A program made the translations under genes and the position numbers. The notes beneath the pieces are model-generated. The model did not search any database. It had not been told where the DNA came from and saw only the letters and a program-made list of their open reading frames with translations. A DNA stretch of 64,000 nucleotides from IMG/VR virus record IMGVR_UViG_3300047481_000755, positions 1-64,000 of that record; one strand, written 5' to 3'. Source of the DNA: a virus. This document shows, piece after piece, positions 1 through 7,615 of the stretch. The first letter of the stretch is position 1. Each line of letters opens with the position of its first letter.

Positions 1-146
1 GGATTATCCCATGTCTGAGACACAAGCTCGCTGTGGAAACTCAGATAGGTTCCATCACTGGAACGCAGCGCATTCATCACTGGAATCCTGTGTTCTGGTT
101 CAATACGATTGATAACATTGTTAATCCTGATAGATAGACTGTTCAT
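1..146 (-). CDS. Unknown protein, N-terminal part (runs off left edge)
   Basis: An open frame starts at an ATG at 146 (minus strand) and stays open for 48 codons to the window edge. An AAGGA ribosome-binding site lies about 8 bases upstream, and a sigma-70-like promoter lies further upstream at 176-205. The visible residues begin MNSLSIRINN and show no recognisable domain. The protein is incomplete, so no function is proposed. Confidence 0.55.
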   Translation of the reverse strand, partial: MNSLSIRINNVINRIEPEHRIPVMNALRSSDGTYLSFHSELVSQTWDN

Positions 147-175
147 GGGGTATCCTTTTTCGTTGACATGGGAGT

Positions 176-205
176 AGTGTATCACGGATGGCTATTTACA
201 GTCAA
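176..205 (-). promoter_or_regulatory. Sigma-70-like early promoter
   Basis: On the minus strand TTGACT (205-200) and TACACT (181-176) are separated by 18 bases, about 30 bases ahead of the partial gene that starts at 146. It resembles the other near-consensus host-type promoters in the window. Confidence 0.5.
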
Positions 206-316
206 AACTACTACTTTAAATTTTGGAAAGTTGTGTAAATACAACAGACAAGGAGGAAATAACGCACCAAAAATAATGAATTTCAATCATTCTTCGTTGT
301 AGAAAAAGGGGCAAGT

Positions 317-838
317 ATGATTGATCCATTTACCGCATTTTCCGTTGCTAGTGCCGCATTCAACGGAATAAAAAAGGCAGTTGAAATAGGCAGAGAGGTA
401 CAGGACGTATATTCTCAATTGAGTCAATGGGCTGGTGCGATATCTGATTTACAGGAATCTATATCACAAATTGAAAATAGAAAACCTGGACTATTTGAGA
501 AGATAGGATTCAGTAAGAACGAAACAGCGGAGGCATTCGACACATTTATAGCCAAACAAAAAATAATAGAAATGGAAAAAGAAATACATCATATGTTTAC
601 GTATGGTGAACTACAGCATTTAGGATCAGATGGTTATAAAGAATTTATTCAAATGCGTAGAAGCATAAAGGCTAAACGAGAAAAAATGATATATGAACAA
701 ATGCGTAGAAGACAGGAATTTGCTAGAAAAGTAAAAGATTACACATTAGCATTATTGTTACTAATACCTTCTACTATTTTAATATATCATATCATCAGTA
801 TTATTTACACAGCAGGAGTAAGTGCAGGCAAATGGTAA
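317..838 (+). CDS. Conserved phage membrane protein, unknown function
   Basis: A 173-residue protein and the first of three plus-strand genes. The first 130 residues are mostly helical and charged, with a basic stretch around residues 112-135. One hydrophobic segment near residues 140-165 is a likely single membrane anchor close to the C terminus. An AGGGGC-type ribosome-binding site precedes the ATG. I do not recognise a named domain. The next two genes also encode membrane-attached products, so the cassette may act at the envelope; this is inference. Confidence 0.75.
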   Translation: MIDPFTAFSVASAAFNGIKKAVEIGREVQDVYSQLSQWAGAISDLQESISQIENRKPGLFEKIGFSKNETAEAFDTFIAKQKIIEMEKEIHHMFTYGELQHLGSDGYKEFIQMRRSIKAKREKMIYEQMRRRQEFARKVKDYTLALLLLIPSTILIYHIISIIYTAGVSAGKW

Positions 839-856
839 TTTAAGGAGTTTTGCGAT

Positions 857-1021
857 ATGATTAAAATTACTAAATATATAGTGTTATTTGTAGGTGTACT
901 TGTTTTGTCTGGATGTCAGGAGCGTTATAGATATCCATGTCAGGATCCAGCAAGACATCATGAATACCAATGTAAACCAGAAATTTGTGAGGAAACTAGA
1001 ACATGTCCGAAGATACCATAG
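857..1021 (+). CDS. Small lipoprotein, 54 aa
   Basis: The start is the ATG at 857, nine bases after a strong TAAGGAG ribosome-binding site. The N terminus has a lysine, a hydrophobic stretch and a lipobox LVLSGC, so the mature protein would start at a lipidated cysteine near residue 20. The remaining 34 residues hold five more cysteines in a short Arg/Tyr-rich tail. It overlaps the next gene by 19 bases. It could be a spanin-like or superinfection-related lipoprotein, but nothing shows which. Confidence 0.7.
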   Translation: MIKITKYIVLFVGVLVLSGCQERYRYPCQDPARHHEYQCKPEICEETRTCPKIP

Positions 1022-1314
1022 ATATTGTAGAAACTGAAAAAACATCAAAAATACGATTAACCATCGAAGAGTTGAATGCTCGCGTGAAAGCGTCAATAGT
1101 TATATGTTTAGCATTAACATTAATGGGTATCGTATTTGTTGTACTGTACAGCATAATATTTGTAACTCAGCCATTAGATGCTATTAGTCCAATTGATGCT
1201 AAATTTTTTGAATTAATAATTCCAATTGCTACCTTTTTAACTGGCACATTGTCTGGATATATTCTATCCGGGGGCAAAGACGATAAAAAGGATTGTAAGG
1301 GATCCAAAGATTAA
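1003..1314 (+). CDS. Small two-helix membrane protein
   Basis: A 103-residue protein with an acidic, soluble N terminus and two hydrophobic segments (about residues 31-53 and 68-90). A charged Lys/Asp-rich tail follows. The second segment carries the FLTGTLSGY pattern seen in small phage membrane proteins. It overlaps the lipoprotein gene upstream, so the two are probably translationally coupled. It ends converging on, and overlapping by four bases, the minus-strand gene that follows. Function unknown. Confidence 0.75.
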   Translation: MSEDTIDIVETEKTSKIRLTIEELNARVKASIVICLALTLMGIVFVVLYSIIFVTQPLDAISPIDAKFFELIIPIATFLTGTLSGYILSGGKDDKKDCKGSKD

Positions 1315-1670
1315 ATAGAATTTTCGTAGTTTCGCAGCAACGTTTTTATATCTCCATCCATTAATATAAGCGTTGCTGTGTACTCATCATCGAATGTATA
1401 TAATTTGCCCTGGGCAGGCATCAAAAAATAGAAACTAGGATAATATCGTTCCAATTGAAGTAATAATTTATTTGTTACTAACCCATCTATATTAAAACAG
1501 AAAGATTTTAATTTACAGTCTTTTGTTAAAAAAGAAAAACCATTAAGAGTTAGCCGTAAACTATCATTATTGGAATTATTGAACCAAATAATATTTTTAA
1601 ATTTTATCAGCGGCAGTCCAGATTGAGCCGCGAATATTTTATTCAATTCAGTTTGGGTATACTTTTTCAC
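1311..1670 (-). CDS. Conserved T4-like phage protein, unknown
   Basis: 119 residues with no signal peptide or membrane segment. The pattern KFKNIIWFNNSN...SLRLT near the N terminus, with an aromatic-rich middle, resembles a family I have seen repeatedly in aquatic T4-like phages without a function. The start overlaps the end of the upstream gene by 23 bases, which suggests coupled translation with it. It is the last minus-strand gene before the plus-strand cassette. Confidence 0.7.
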   Translation of the reverse strand: MKKYTQTELNKIFAAQSGLPLIKFKNIIWFNNSNNDSLRLTLNGFSFLTKDCKLKSFCFNIDGLVTNKLLLQLERYYPSFYFLMPAQGKLYTFDDEYTATLILMDGDIKTLLRNYENSI

Positions 1671-1938
1671 CTTGCTTCAACAGTATAACTTCAAACTGAT
1701 TTGTCTTAAATAAGACGTTTAATTTCTTTGCTAAATTAATAGCATGACCTTTATTTGAAAAGGCAACTTTTTTGTATTTTGGACCAGGATAATTTACCAG
1801 CATATTGCTGGATTTAAGATTGAATGGTTGTCCATTATAAAACACAGCCCAAATGCCATCACTACTTAGTATCTGTTCGGTTTTATAATTACTTTTGTTT
1901 ACATATTCAGTTAATATGTTGGGCTTGGGTCTACTCAT
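1648..1938 (-). CDS. Conserved T4-like phage protein, unknown
   Basis: 96 residues beginning MSRPKPNILTEY. The core motifs are WAVFYNGQPFNL and KVAFSNKGHAINLAKKLN, typical of a small conserved phage family of unknown function. Its ribosome-binding site AGAGGT lies seven bases before the ATG. That site is paired into an inverted repeat that also carries a late-type promoter, so expression is probably confined to late infection (see 1945-1999). Confidence 0.72.
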   Translation of the reverse strand: MSRPKPNILTEYVNKSNYKTEQILSSDGIWAVFYNGQPFNLKSSNMLVNYPGPKYKKVAFSNKGHAINLAKKLNVLFKTNQFEVILLKQGEKVYPN

Positions 1939-1944
1939 TTACAC

Positions 1945-1999
1945 ACCTCTAACTTGATAAATTCAATAATATACTAATATATTTATCAAATACAGAGGT
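1945..1999 (-). promoter_or_regulatory. SD-sequestering hairpin with late promoter GATAAATA
   Basis: Inverted repeat: ACCTCT and TTGATAAA (1945-1961) pair with TTTATCAA and AGAGGT (1982-1999). In the minus-strand mRNA the 3' arm contains AGAGGU, the ribosome-binding site of the gene starting at 1938. The 5' arm contains the late-type box GATAAATA (1987-1980). Long transcripts should therefore hide the site, and transcripts started at the late box should expose it. The same arrangement occurs at other genes here. Confidence 0.65.
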
Positions 2000-2006
2000 A
2001 ATATCC

Positions 2007-2237
2007 CTATTTGAATCCGCCGCCCGACATTACAACTTGAATTACTTTATTTGGATCTTCTTGATTAGTAGCAGGCTTAGACGATAATCGTGCTATCATT
2101 GATAGTAATTCAAAAATATCTGCCTGTAGACCACGTGCTTCTTGTGCGGAAAGTGTTAAATCTCGTGAACCAGACTGGTTCATTATTTTAAGTTTATCAT
2201 TAAACTTTTTGATATGTAGAGTTAAATTATGCTCCAC
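2007..2237 (-). CDS. Small conserved phage protein, unknown
   Basis: 76 residues, mainly helical, with a Gly-rich C terminus ending MSGGGFK. It overlaps the end of the upstream gene by 11 bases. The size, position and C-terminal motif match a small conserved family in T4-like phages of aquatic bacteria. No function is known to me. Confidence 0.65.
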   Translation of the reverse strand: MEHNLTLHIKKFNDKLKIMNQSGSRDLTLSAQEARGLQADIFELLSMIARLSSKPATNQEDPNKVIQVVMSGGGFK

Positions 2238-2691
2238 TGGATAATACCGCTTCCGCTTCTACTTTTGATTTGAATGGACCTAATGATTGATAACGATTTA
2301 CCATGATAAGTTTAGGACAAAACATTATCTGCCATTCATTTTGAAATTTGATTGCGAAATACCCAGCACAATAGTGGCATTTACTGTTTTTCTTTTTAGT
2401 ATATGCAGCAAACTTTTTCCTTACATTCCATATGATATTATATGGTTTGCCGGATACTGGGTAATCGGTGATTAGATTTGAAGTGTTAGACTTTTTGCTA
2501 TTTTTACGATCAAAGATGATATTATTTTCATCTCCTAACGTTGTAATACTGGCATAACGCTTTCGTTCTTGGTCTTTAACCAAAGAAAATCCACCAGCAT
2601 CAATTGCTTGAATTGTGCCAATTTTTTGTCCATTGGATTCAAGAATCCAATATTTGTTTGATAATACTGATTTTGCTATAGTTTTACTCAT
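2227..2691 (-). CDS. Conserved T4-like phage protein with Cys pair
   Basis: 154 residues from the start MSKTIAKSV at 2691. I prefer this to an upstream ATG because it overlaps the stop of the RNase H gene by only eight bases. The middle has KCHYCAGYFAIKF and later MFCPKLI, giving three cysteines that could hold a metal. The C terminus contains the GPFKSK motif. It is conserved next to RNase H in related phages as far as I recall; its function is unknown. Confidence 0.72.
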   Translation of the reverse strand: MSKTIAKSVLSNKYWILESNGQKIGTIQAIDAGGFSLVKDQERKRYASITTLGDENNIIFDRKNSKKSNTSNLITDYPVSGKPYNIIWNVRKKFAAYTKKKNSKCHYCAGYFAIKFQNEWQIMFCPKLIMVNRYQSLGPFKSKVEAEAVLSSGA

Positions 2692-3682
2692 TTGATGGAT
2701 ATGGGTTAGATAAAATATCGGCAATTGTATTAGACATCTCGCTTAGACGATTTAGTTCATACTTACCGCAAAACTTAAGAAACTCAATACCTACCATTGG
2801 TTTACTCTTGGGCACTGAGCCTGTGATAATAGTTTCTGTAATCCACTCTTTAACGTGGGCAGGTTGAGCCTTGAGATCAATTAGTGTTCGGTTGCGTTCG
2901 TAGTCATCTAGGACACGATGTTCGGTGCTATTGTGGTCAGTCCAACGCTGTAGCATTAGATTATTCCAGTTGAAGCCGCGAGTTTTACGATCTTCAAATG
3001 CTTCAATCAAACCTACTTTGTTCTTTGAGCCTTTAACACGAACGCCTGGGTAAGCACTGAATACATTATCAGAACTATCACCACGAATACACTTTTCAAA
3101 AAGTAGCCACTCTGGATCAGGAATAGTTTTTGGCTCTTTAGTCTTCTTGTCTATTACCTGCTTGTTCTTCTTATCAAAGATGCCATTAATGGTGTGTAGT
3201 TCTTCTGTAATACCATTGTACTGAGATACGTTTGACGCAAGTAGTTGATAGAAATCAGTATCACTACTAACGATGATATGTTCATCATTAGGATGATGTT
3301 GAATCCAACCACTGATTAGATCATCTGCCTCAAGATTATTGTGTTTAAGAACGGTACAATTGGTCTTTTCAATGAGAAAAGTCTTGAGTTTTTCAAAAGT
3401 TTCCCAGAAAAGTTTGTCTTCTTCTAGTTCACTTTCTGTAAGTGCGGCTTTTGCTACGGTACGATTTTTCTTGTACGGTTCATAGAAGTCTTTACGCCAA
3501 CTACGACCTTCAAGGCAAAATACAACATGTTTTGCGCCAAAATCACGGTATGCTTTATTGACGCTTGCTAGCGTTACGTGGATGGAAAATCCCAGCTTGT
3601 CCCATGTATCACTTTGCCGACTGGCGGTATGACGAGCACGGAAAAAGGTGTTTGCGGTGTCTACGATTAGATATTTTGTCAT
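2684..3682 (-). CDS. rnh: RNase H / 5'-3' exonuclease (T4 Rnh type)
   Basis: A 332-residue flap/5' exonuclease of the FEN family. It would remove RNA primers from Okazaki fragments at the phage fork. The acidic metal-binding positions are visible: DTANTFFRARH near the N terminus, LEADDLISGW near residue 120, SSDTDFYQLL near 145 and CIRGDSSDNV near 200. The latter precedes the helix-hairpin-helix region GVRVKGSKNKVG. Its length is close to T4 Rnh (305 aa). It belongs to the replication block with the clamp and polymerase downstream. Confidence 0.9.
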   Translation of the reverse strand: MTKYLIVDTANTFFRARHTASRQSDTWDKLGFSIHVTLASVNKAYRDFGAKHVVFCLEGRSWRKDFYEPYKKNRTVAKAALTESELEEDKLFWETFEKLKTFLIEKTNCTVLKHNNLEADDLISGWIQHHPNDEHIIVSSDTDFYQLLASNVSQYNGITEELHTINGIFDKKNKQVIDKKTKEPKTIPDPEWLLFEKCIRGDSSDNVFSAYPGVRVKGSKNKVGLIEAFEDRKTRGFNWNNLMLQRWTDHNSTEHRVLDDYERNRTLIDLKAQPAHVKEWITETIITGSVPKSKPMVGIEFLKFCGKYELNRLSEMSNTIADILSNPYPSNE

Positions 3683-3717
3683 TTTAAATGGATGTTTTAT
3701 GTGATGGCATCAGGTAA

Positions 3718-4389
3718 TTAATTTACTAAGATCGCCTTTTGATTTTTCGTTTTCATTTTTTTTCTTCCGGGCGTTGAATAGTCCTTAGACACATGAGTTT
3801 TGTAAGTATGGCAATTAGCACATAATGTTTGGCAATTTTCTTCTCTGTTATCGTATGGATCACCATTAATGTGATCAACCTGCAATTGAGCAGAAATTTT
3901 AATAGGATAGTTACAAATATACCCTAAGCGTCCATCAATATTTTCACAATAATTTTTTCTATGTTTTCTATATGAATGCTTTGAATTCATATAATCAATG
4001 TATGAGGCAAAGCCTGCCTCTTTCGCTCTTAATTCATTCATTGAACTTACGCGATCAGCGTGTGAGGCAAAGCCTTCTCTTATCGCATTCGCATTCAACT
4101 GATCGGCGTATGAGGCAAAGCCTGCCTTTTTCGCCCTTACATTCAAATACTCATAGGGTGAGGCACAGCCCGCATTTTTGGCCACTACCTCTTCAATAGA
4201 ATTTAGACCATGCTTTTCTGCGACTTTTTTGCCATGATGTTTAGCACATAGAGATCGAAAAAGAGGTGTACCATCTTTACGATATGTTCCCATATGTTGC
4301 CTAGCATTATTACACTCGGGGTTAACACATTTCGGACGATCACCGATGGGAATAAAAATTTTATATGTGCCTTCAGATGATTTTTTCAT
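3718..4389 (-). CDS. HNH homing endonuclease with internal repeats
   Basis: 223 residues. A C-terminal HNH nuclease domain shows VDHINGDPYDNREENC then CANCH (residues 171-194), the His-Asn-His metal-binding core. An N-terminal Cys pair (CVNPEC) and a second Cys/His region may bind zinc. Between them are four degenerate units of about 15-19 residues around AGFASYADYxN (residues 70-136), probably a DNA-contacting linker. Free-standing HNH genes like this move between phages by cutting and recombination. It sits just upstream of rnh and has its own promoter at 4426-4454. Confidence 0.85.
   Translation of the reverse strand: MKKSSEGTYKIFIPIGDRPKCVNPECNNARQHMGTYRKDGTPLFRSLCAKHHGKKVAEKHGLNSIEEVVAKNAGCASPYEYLNVRAKKAGFASYADQLNANAIREGFASHADRVSSMNELRAKEAGFASYIDYMNSKHSYRKHRKNYCENIDGRLGYICNYPIKISAQLQVDHINGDPYDNREENCQTLCANCHTYKTHVSKDYSTPGRKKMKTKNQKAILVN
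3982..4179 (-). repeat. Four degenerate ~50-bp tandem units inside the HNH gene
   Basis: The coding repeats specify K/E-x-AGFASYADxxN modules. At the DNA level a GAGGCAAAGCC-type stretch recurs in each unit on the plus strand. The units lie between the N-terminal zinc-like region and the HNH domain. Confidence 0.7.
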
Positions 4390-4425
4390 GATGCTATTAC
4401 ACTGATTGCTTGTTAAACACCGTGA

Positions 4426-4454
4426 ACTGTATCATGACTTCATTTTTTTGTCAA
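4426..4454 (-). promoter_or_regulatory. Sigma-70-like promoter before HNH gene
   Basis: TTGACA (4454-4449), a 17-base spacer, then TACAGT (4431-4426), about 37 bases before the HNH start at 4389. The -35 box is perfect. Confidence 0.65.
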
Positions 4455-4458
4455 GCGA

Positions 4459-4923
4459 TTACGAAATTTCTGTTCTGCCTGATCCTATGTCTTTTTTCTG
4501 AACACCTGACACTGGTCTAGGATTGTTGGCTTCGTATTGTTCAAATGTTTCTAGTACGACATTCCTACATACATCCTGAAACCATTGATCCACAATTTGT
4601 GAATCGTCATTGCCTTTATACCCAGCACGGATCAATTTAGCAACAAAAAATTCGTTCCAATCTAATTCAAAAGCGCCATTACCGATATTATTAGGATCTA
4701 AATCCACATTTACAATACTAACATAAGGTTCGCCTTTTTCAGTGGCAATTTCTTTTGCGGTTTTCTTAACAATTGGTTTAGATTCCGTTGGCTTCTTAAC
4801 ACGTTTCTTTTTCTCTTTTACTGATTCAGAAACAGGTTCTACAACAGTTTCAATATTAGATATCTGTTGAACACCTTGTTCTGGTTGTTTTTGAGAAAGT
4901 AAATTTTTGATTATATTGAGCAT
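4459..4923 (-). CDS. Conserved phage protein, unknown
   Basis: 154 residues. The first 65 are low-complexity, rich in Lys, Glu and Val. The rest holds a conserved block around GNGAFELDWNEFFVAKLIRAGYKG and a short helix with DQWFQDVCRNV. The C-terminal block is widespread in T4-like phages without an assigned function. Confidence 0.7.
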   Translation of the reverse strand: MLNIIKNLLSQKQPEQGVQQISNIETVVEPVSESVKEKKKRVKKPTESKPIVKKTAKEIATEKGEPYVSIVNVDLDPNNIGNGAFELDWNEFFVAKLIRAGYKGNDDSQIVDQWFQDVCRNVVLETFEQYEANNPRPVSGVQKKDIGSGRTEIS

Positions 4924-4932
4924 TTTAGTACT

Positions 4933-5178
4933 TTAATGTTTTAGTGACCATATGATAAATTCATGTTTATCAATATAAAATTTTTCAATAGTGAATGATC
5001 CAGGCGGGGAACCTGGACCAATCATTCTTGTACCTTTGTAGCAATGTGTTAGCCACAGCCTCTTTTCTGTTAGAAAACATTTTCTTGGTAATATACAAAA
5101 ATGTAAATGCCAATCTTTTACATATTTTAAATATGGAGTTATAAAATCAATATAATCCAAAGCGGCTGGACCTAACAT
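4933..5178 (-). CDS. Small conserved phage protein, unknown
   Basis: 81 residues with the recognisable pattern PRKCFLTEKRLWLTHCYKG...GPGSPPG. It is a short aromatic-rich protein found in T4-like phages; nothing links it to a function. It lies in a run of small minus-strand genes separated by zero to ten bases. Confidence 0.68.
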   Translation of the reverse strand: MLGPAALDYIDFITPYLKYVKDWHLHFCILPRKCFLTEKRLWLTHCYKGTRMIGPGSPPGSFTIEKFYIDKHEFIIWSLKH

Positions 5179-5190
5179 AGACGGAAACTT

Positions 5191-5319
5191 TCATTGATTG
5201 CTTCTATTTATTTTTGAAACAATTTTGTATAAAAATTTCTGAAACCAAACTGTACTAATAATATATACAAAACTTAATATTGATAATGGAATAAATAGAT
5301 ATACTAAGTTATTGAACAT
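5191..5319 (-). CDS. Very small membrane protein, 42 aa
   Basis: An ATG at 5319 begins one base after the stop codon of the upstream gene (5321-5323). It encodes MFNNLVYLFIPLSILSF and onward: one hydrophobic helix, then a basic tail. No clear ribosome-binding site is seen, so coupling to the upstream gene is likely if it is expressed. Confidence 0.45.
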   Translation of the reverse strand: MFNNLVYLFIPLSILSFVYIISTVWFQKFLYKIVSKINRSNQ

Positions 5320-5320
5320 A

Positions 5321-5524
5321 CTAAATTGTTTTTCCCAAATCAATATAAATTAATCTGTCTAGCAAATCTTCGTAATTCTTGCCCAGTCTTCTTGCCTGCC
5401 AGATGTCTGTAAGCAATTGGATATGTTCAAATGTTTTATCTAGGCCGCGATCTTTTACTGCTTCGATTAAAATATCATCGTCTATATCATCTACGTCAAT
5501 ATCTATAGTAATTTTTCTACTCAT
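5321..5524 (-). CDS. Small acidic conserved phage protein
   Basis: 67 residues with a very acidic start (DIDVDDIDDDIL) and a helical C terminus. The pattern matches small acidic proteins of unknown role common in T4-like phages. It is tightly coupled to the 42-residue membrane protein gene downstream. Confidence 0.6.
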   Translation of the reverse strand: MSRKITIDIDVDDIDDDILIEAVKDRGLDKTFEHIQLLTDIWQARRLGKNYEDLLDRLIYIDLGKTI

Positions 5525-5556
5525 AGTGTGCCTTAGTATTAATTATATTAAAACAT

Positions 5557-5847
5557 TTATCTACCGATATTATCAATAAATATGATTTTTTCTACAGTTT
5601 TAGATACTTCTTCCTCTTCGTGAACGATATAAAGCACATTGTCGAATTCATCTATCTTTTTATTGTATCGTCTTGATGATAGAACATAACCGCCATTGGC
5701 ATTGTGAACTGTAATAGTTAGTGGATATCTGGTATGTAGTGAGTTGACATCTTCTGCTACCGAAACTTCTAAGTTTCCCTTTAAGGCTCTACCAGACAAC
5801 TTATTTGCCCCACTCCTACTGAACAGATTTCTTATCTTACTTAACAT
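5557..5847 (-). CDS. Unknown small phage protein
   Basis: 96 residues starting MLSKIRNLFSRSG, an amphipathic start, followed by beta-rich sequence (LTITVHNANGGYVLSSRRY) and an acidic EEEE stretch. An AGGA ribosome-binding site precedes the ATG. No domain recognised. Confidence 0.6.
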   Translation of the reverse strand: MLSKIRNLFSRSGANKLSGRALKGNLEVSVAEDVNSLHTRYPLTITVHNANGGYVLSSRRYNKKIDEFDNVLYIVHEEEEVSKTVEKIIFIDNIGR

Positions 5848-5852
5848 TGATA

Positions 5853-6032
5853 TTATCCTAGAATTCGTTGCTTTTCGAACTTTTTATATTGATCTGACTT
5901 GTATAAATCACGCTCATCAAACTTAAGCATGTTTTCTTTACAGAATTCTCTATACGCATCAAGATCATTAAAGATTCTAGTTACTTCAGGCTTCATTGTT
6001 AGATGCTTTTCGATGTACTTTGGCACTGCCAT
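5853..6032 (-). CDS. Small conserved phage protein, 59 aa
   Basis: An ATG at 6032 follows an AAGGAA ribosome-binding site. The product, MAVPKYIEKHLTMKPEVTRI and onward, has a recognisable pattern MKPEVxxIFxDLxAYxxFCxxxxxxFDxxDLY. I know this from small uncharacterised proteins of cyanophages and other aquatic T4-like phages. It fills the only gap between its neighbours. Confidence 0.72.
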   Translation of the reverse strand: MAVPKYIEKHLTMKPEVTRIFNDLDAYREFCKENMLKFDERDLYKSDQYKKFEKQRILG

Positions 6033-6046
6033 GATAAATTTTCCTT

Positions 6047-6418
6047 TTAGATTTTAAGTAACATACTAGGTGTTCTCGTTTCATACTTTGCGAGAATACC
6101 CATATTTGAGTTGTTTAATTCTATCCAAATGTTTTTGTCTGGATAAAAAGTTGCTAATCTTTCATAGATATCATCCACTAATAGATGATAATTACTAGTA
6201 TTTAACGACGAATCATCCTCTGGATATAAATTCATAATAGAAGGAATAACTTCATTCATATTTGTTGTTTGATTATTCCAAGTAGAACAATCAATCCACA
6301 CTTTAAAAGATAGTTCTTCGCCATTGACATTTCGAACAAATTTTGCCCAGAATTTTTTGTCTGAATGTTTAATAATTCTCTGTCGTTGCTCAGAAAGCAT
6401 TTGATCACGCTGTAACAT
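6047..6418 (-). CDS. Unknown phage protein
   Basis: 123 residues, mixed alpha/beta, with no membrane segment. It contains KVWIDCSTWNNQ and a C-terminal IWIELNNSNMGILAKYE block. It overlaps the end of the upstream gene by 14 bases. No family recognised. Confidence 0.6.
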   Translation of the reverse strand: MLQRDQMLSEQRQRIIKHSDKKFWAKFVRNVNGEELSFKVWIDCSTWNNQTTNMNEVIPSIMNLYPEDDSSLNTSNYHLLVDDIYERLATFYPDKNIWIELNNSNMGILAKYETRTPSMLLKI

Positions 6419-6695
6419 ATAGTCCCTTCACTTCTTCAAGTTCTTTCATATTGTGATTAACGATATTGTCTTTGAACAATAGCAAGAACAACAATGCTGA
6501 ATTTTTTTGAGAAAAATCTAAATGTAATCTCATACCACCATTTCTTTGTTGTACCGAAACCTTGCTATTTTGAAATTGTATCGTGGTTATTTTCTTCGTG
6601 GAATCATAATTTATCTCTGCCTCCTGCATACGTGCCCACTCTATGACTTCATCAGTGAGTTTATCTATATCTATTGTTATAGGAAATAGTCTCAT
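6405..6695 (-). CDS. Unknown phage protein
   Basis: 96 residues from MRLFPITIDIDK at 6695. This start forms an exact ATGA overlap with the stop of the glycosyltransferase gene, so I chose it over an ATG eight codons upstream. The sequence is short alpha/beta with no recognised domain. Confidence 0.6.
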   Translation of the reverse strand: MRLFPITIDIDKLTDEVIEWARMQEAEINYDSTKKITTIQFQNSKVSVQQRNGGMRLHLDFSQKNSALLFLLLFKDNIVNHNMKELEEVKGLYVTA

Positions 6696-7615
6696 GAGTT
6701 TGCTTTTATATCTTGCCATCCACTTTTCAGTGTTAATCCGTAGTCGTTAGTGCCCTGTATTGGCACATAATCGTCCTTGAAAAGCAATGGTATATTTTTG
6801 AAGGGATTATAATTTACTTCGTGATGAACTCTGCCAAATTTCCAGGTCAGTTTACTAACGTCTGGATGCATATCAACCTGCATTTGACTTTTAGCATTAG
6901 TGCCTTCTTTGGCGTAAAATTCAGCAGTATTACCGCCACCTAATTTCTGAGTACGCATTTTATCTTGTAAGAAAGCATTAAACTGTACGGTTGCCCAACC
7001 TGCTTTAAGCATTCTTAAACTTATATCAGTGTCTTCATTATATCGACCACGCCATCTGAATGGAGTATCATTACGAATTAAGTTACAACTATAAATTCTG
7101 GTATTCGCAACAAAGGGTGGAATCTTGGAGTTTTGTGGAGCAAAAGCACGATATTGTGGACCCGCCATACCGATATTTTTATATCTGAGTACGAAGTCTT
7201 CCATGATCCTAAAACAAGTACCATCACCAAATCTGATTTTCTTATTATCAGTCAATCGTAAAAATTCAGCAATGTTATCATCACTAATCCAATGCCAATC
7301 ATGGCCAGTAGAAATACTATGATCCCACGCGAAGTTTCTGGCAGGGCCTGGCCCAGTTGATTTAGTCAATCCTAGATTATCAAAGCAATCATAATTGCGT
7401 TTATACGACATATCTAATTCTAATATCGTAGAAAATGACTTTTGTCCTGTATCTTTTTCCCAATTTCTTATTGACTTGTAATACAATTCACATTCTTGCG
7501 GCTCTACAACTAAGTAATGAGGTACTTTCATGAGATCCAATATTTTACTAGTCAATCTCATATTATTTTCAAATCTACCTTTTGTTGGAATATAGTATGG
7601 AAATTTTGGATTCAT
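6692..7615 (-). CDS. TET-associated-type glycosyltransferase (putative)
   Basis: 307 residues. The order of motifs fits the phage glycosyltransferase family that accompanies TET/JBP-type DNA base oxidation: YIPTKGRFENN at the start, LVVEPQE, ARNFAWDHS, WISDDNIAEF (the DxD-like nucleotide-sugar site), NTRIYSCNL and RWRGRYNEDTDISLRMLKAGW. GGNTAEFYAKEG and a final HPDV...FGRVHH block follow. Such enzymes transfer a sugar onto an oxidised pyrimidine in DNA. No TET gene is in this window. It overlaps the HNH gene upstream and the next gene downstream by four bases each. Confidence 0.75.
   Translation of the reverse strand: MNPKFPYYIPTKGRFENNMRLTSKILDLMKVPHYLVVEPQECELYYKSIRNWEKDTGQKSFSTILELDMSYKRNYDCFDNLGLTKSTGPGPARNFAWDHSISTGHDWHWISDDNIAEFLRLTDNKKIRFGDGTCFRIMEDFVLRYKNIGMAGPQYRAFAPQNSKIPPFVANTRIYSCNLIRNDTPFRWRGRYNEDTDISLRMLKAGWATVQFNAFLQDKMRTQKLGGGNTAEFYAKEGTNAKSQMQVDMHPDVSKLTWKFGRVHHEVNYNPFKNIPLLFKDDYVPIQGTNDYGLTLKSGWQDIKANS

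Noticed and set aside
163-168. Plus-strand promoter TTGACA at 163 for the first plus-strand cassette
   Set aside because: No acceptable -10 box lies 16-18 bases downstream.
251-256. AGGAGG ribosome-binding site at 251 for an extra plus-strand gene
   Set aside because: No start codon follows at useful distance; the nearest ATG opens only an eight-codon frame.
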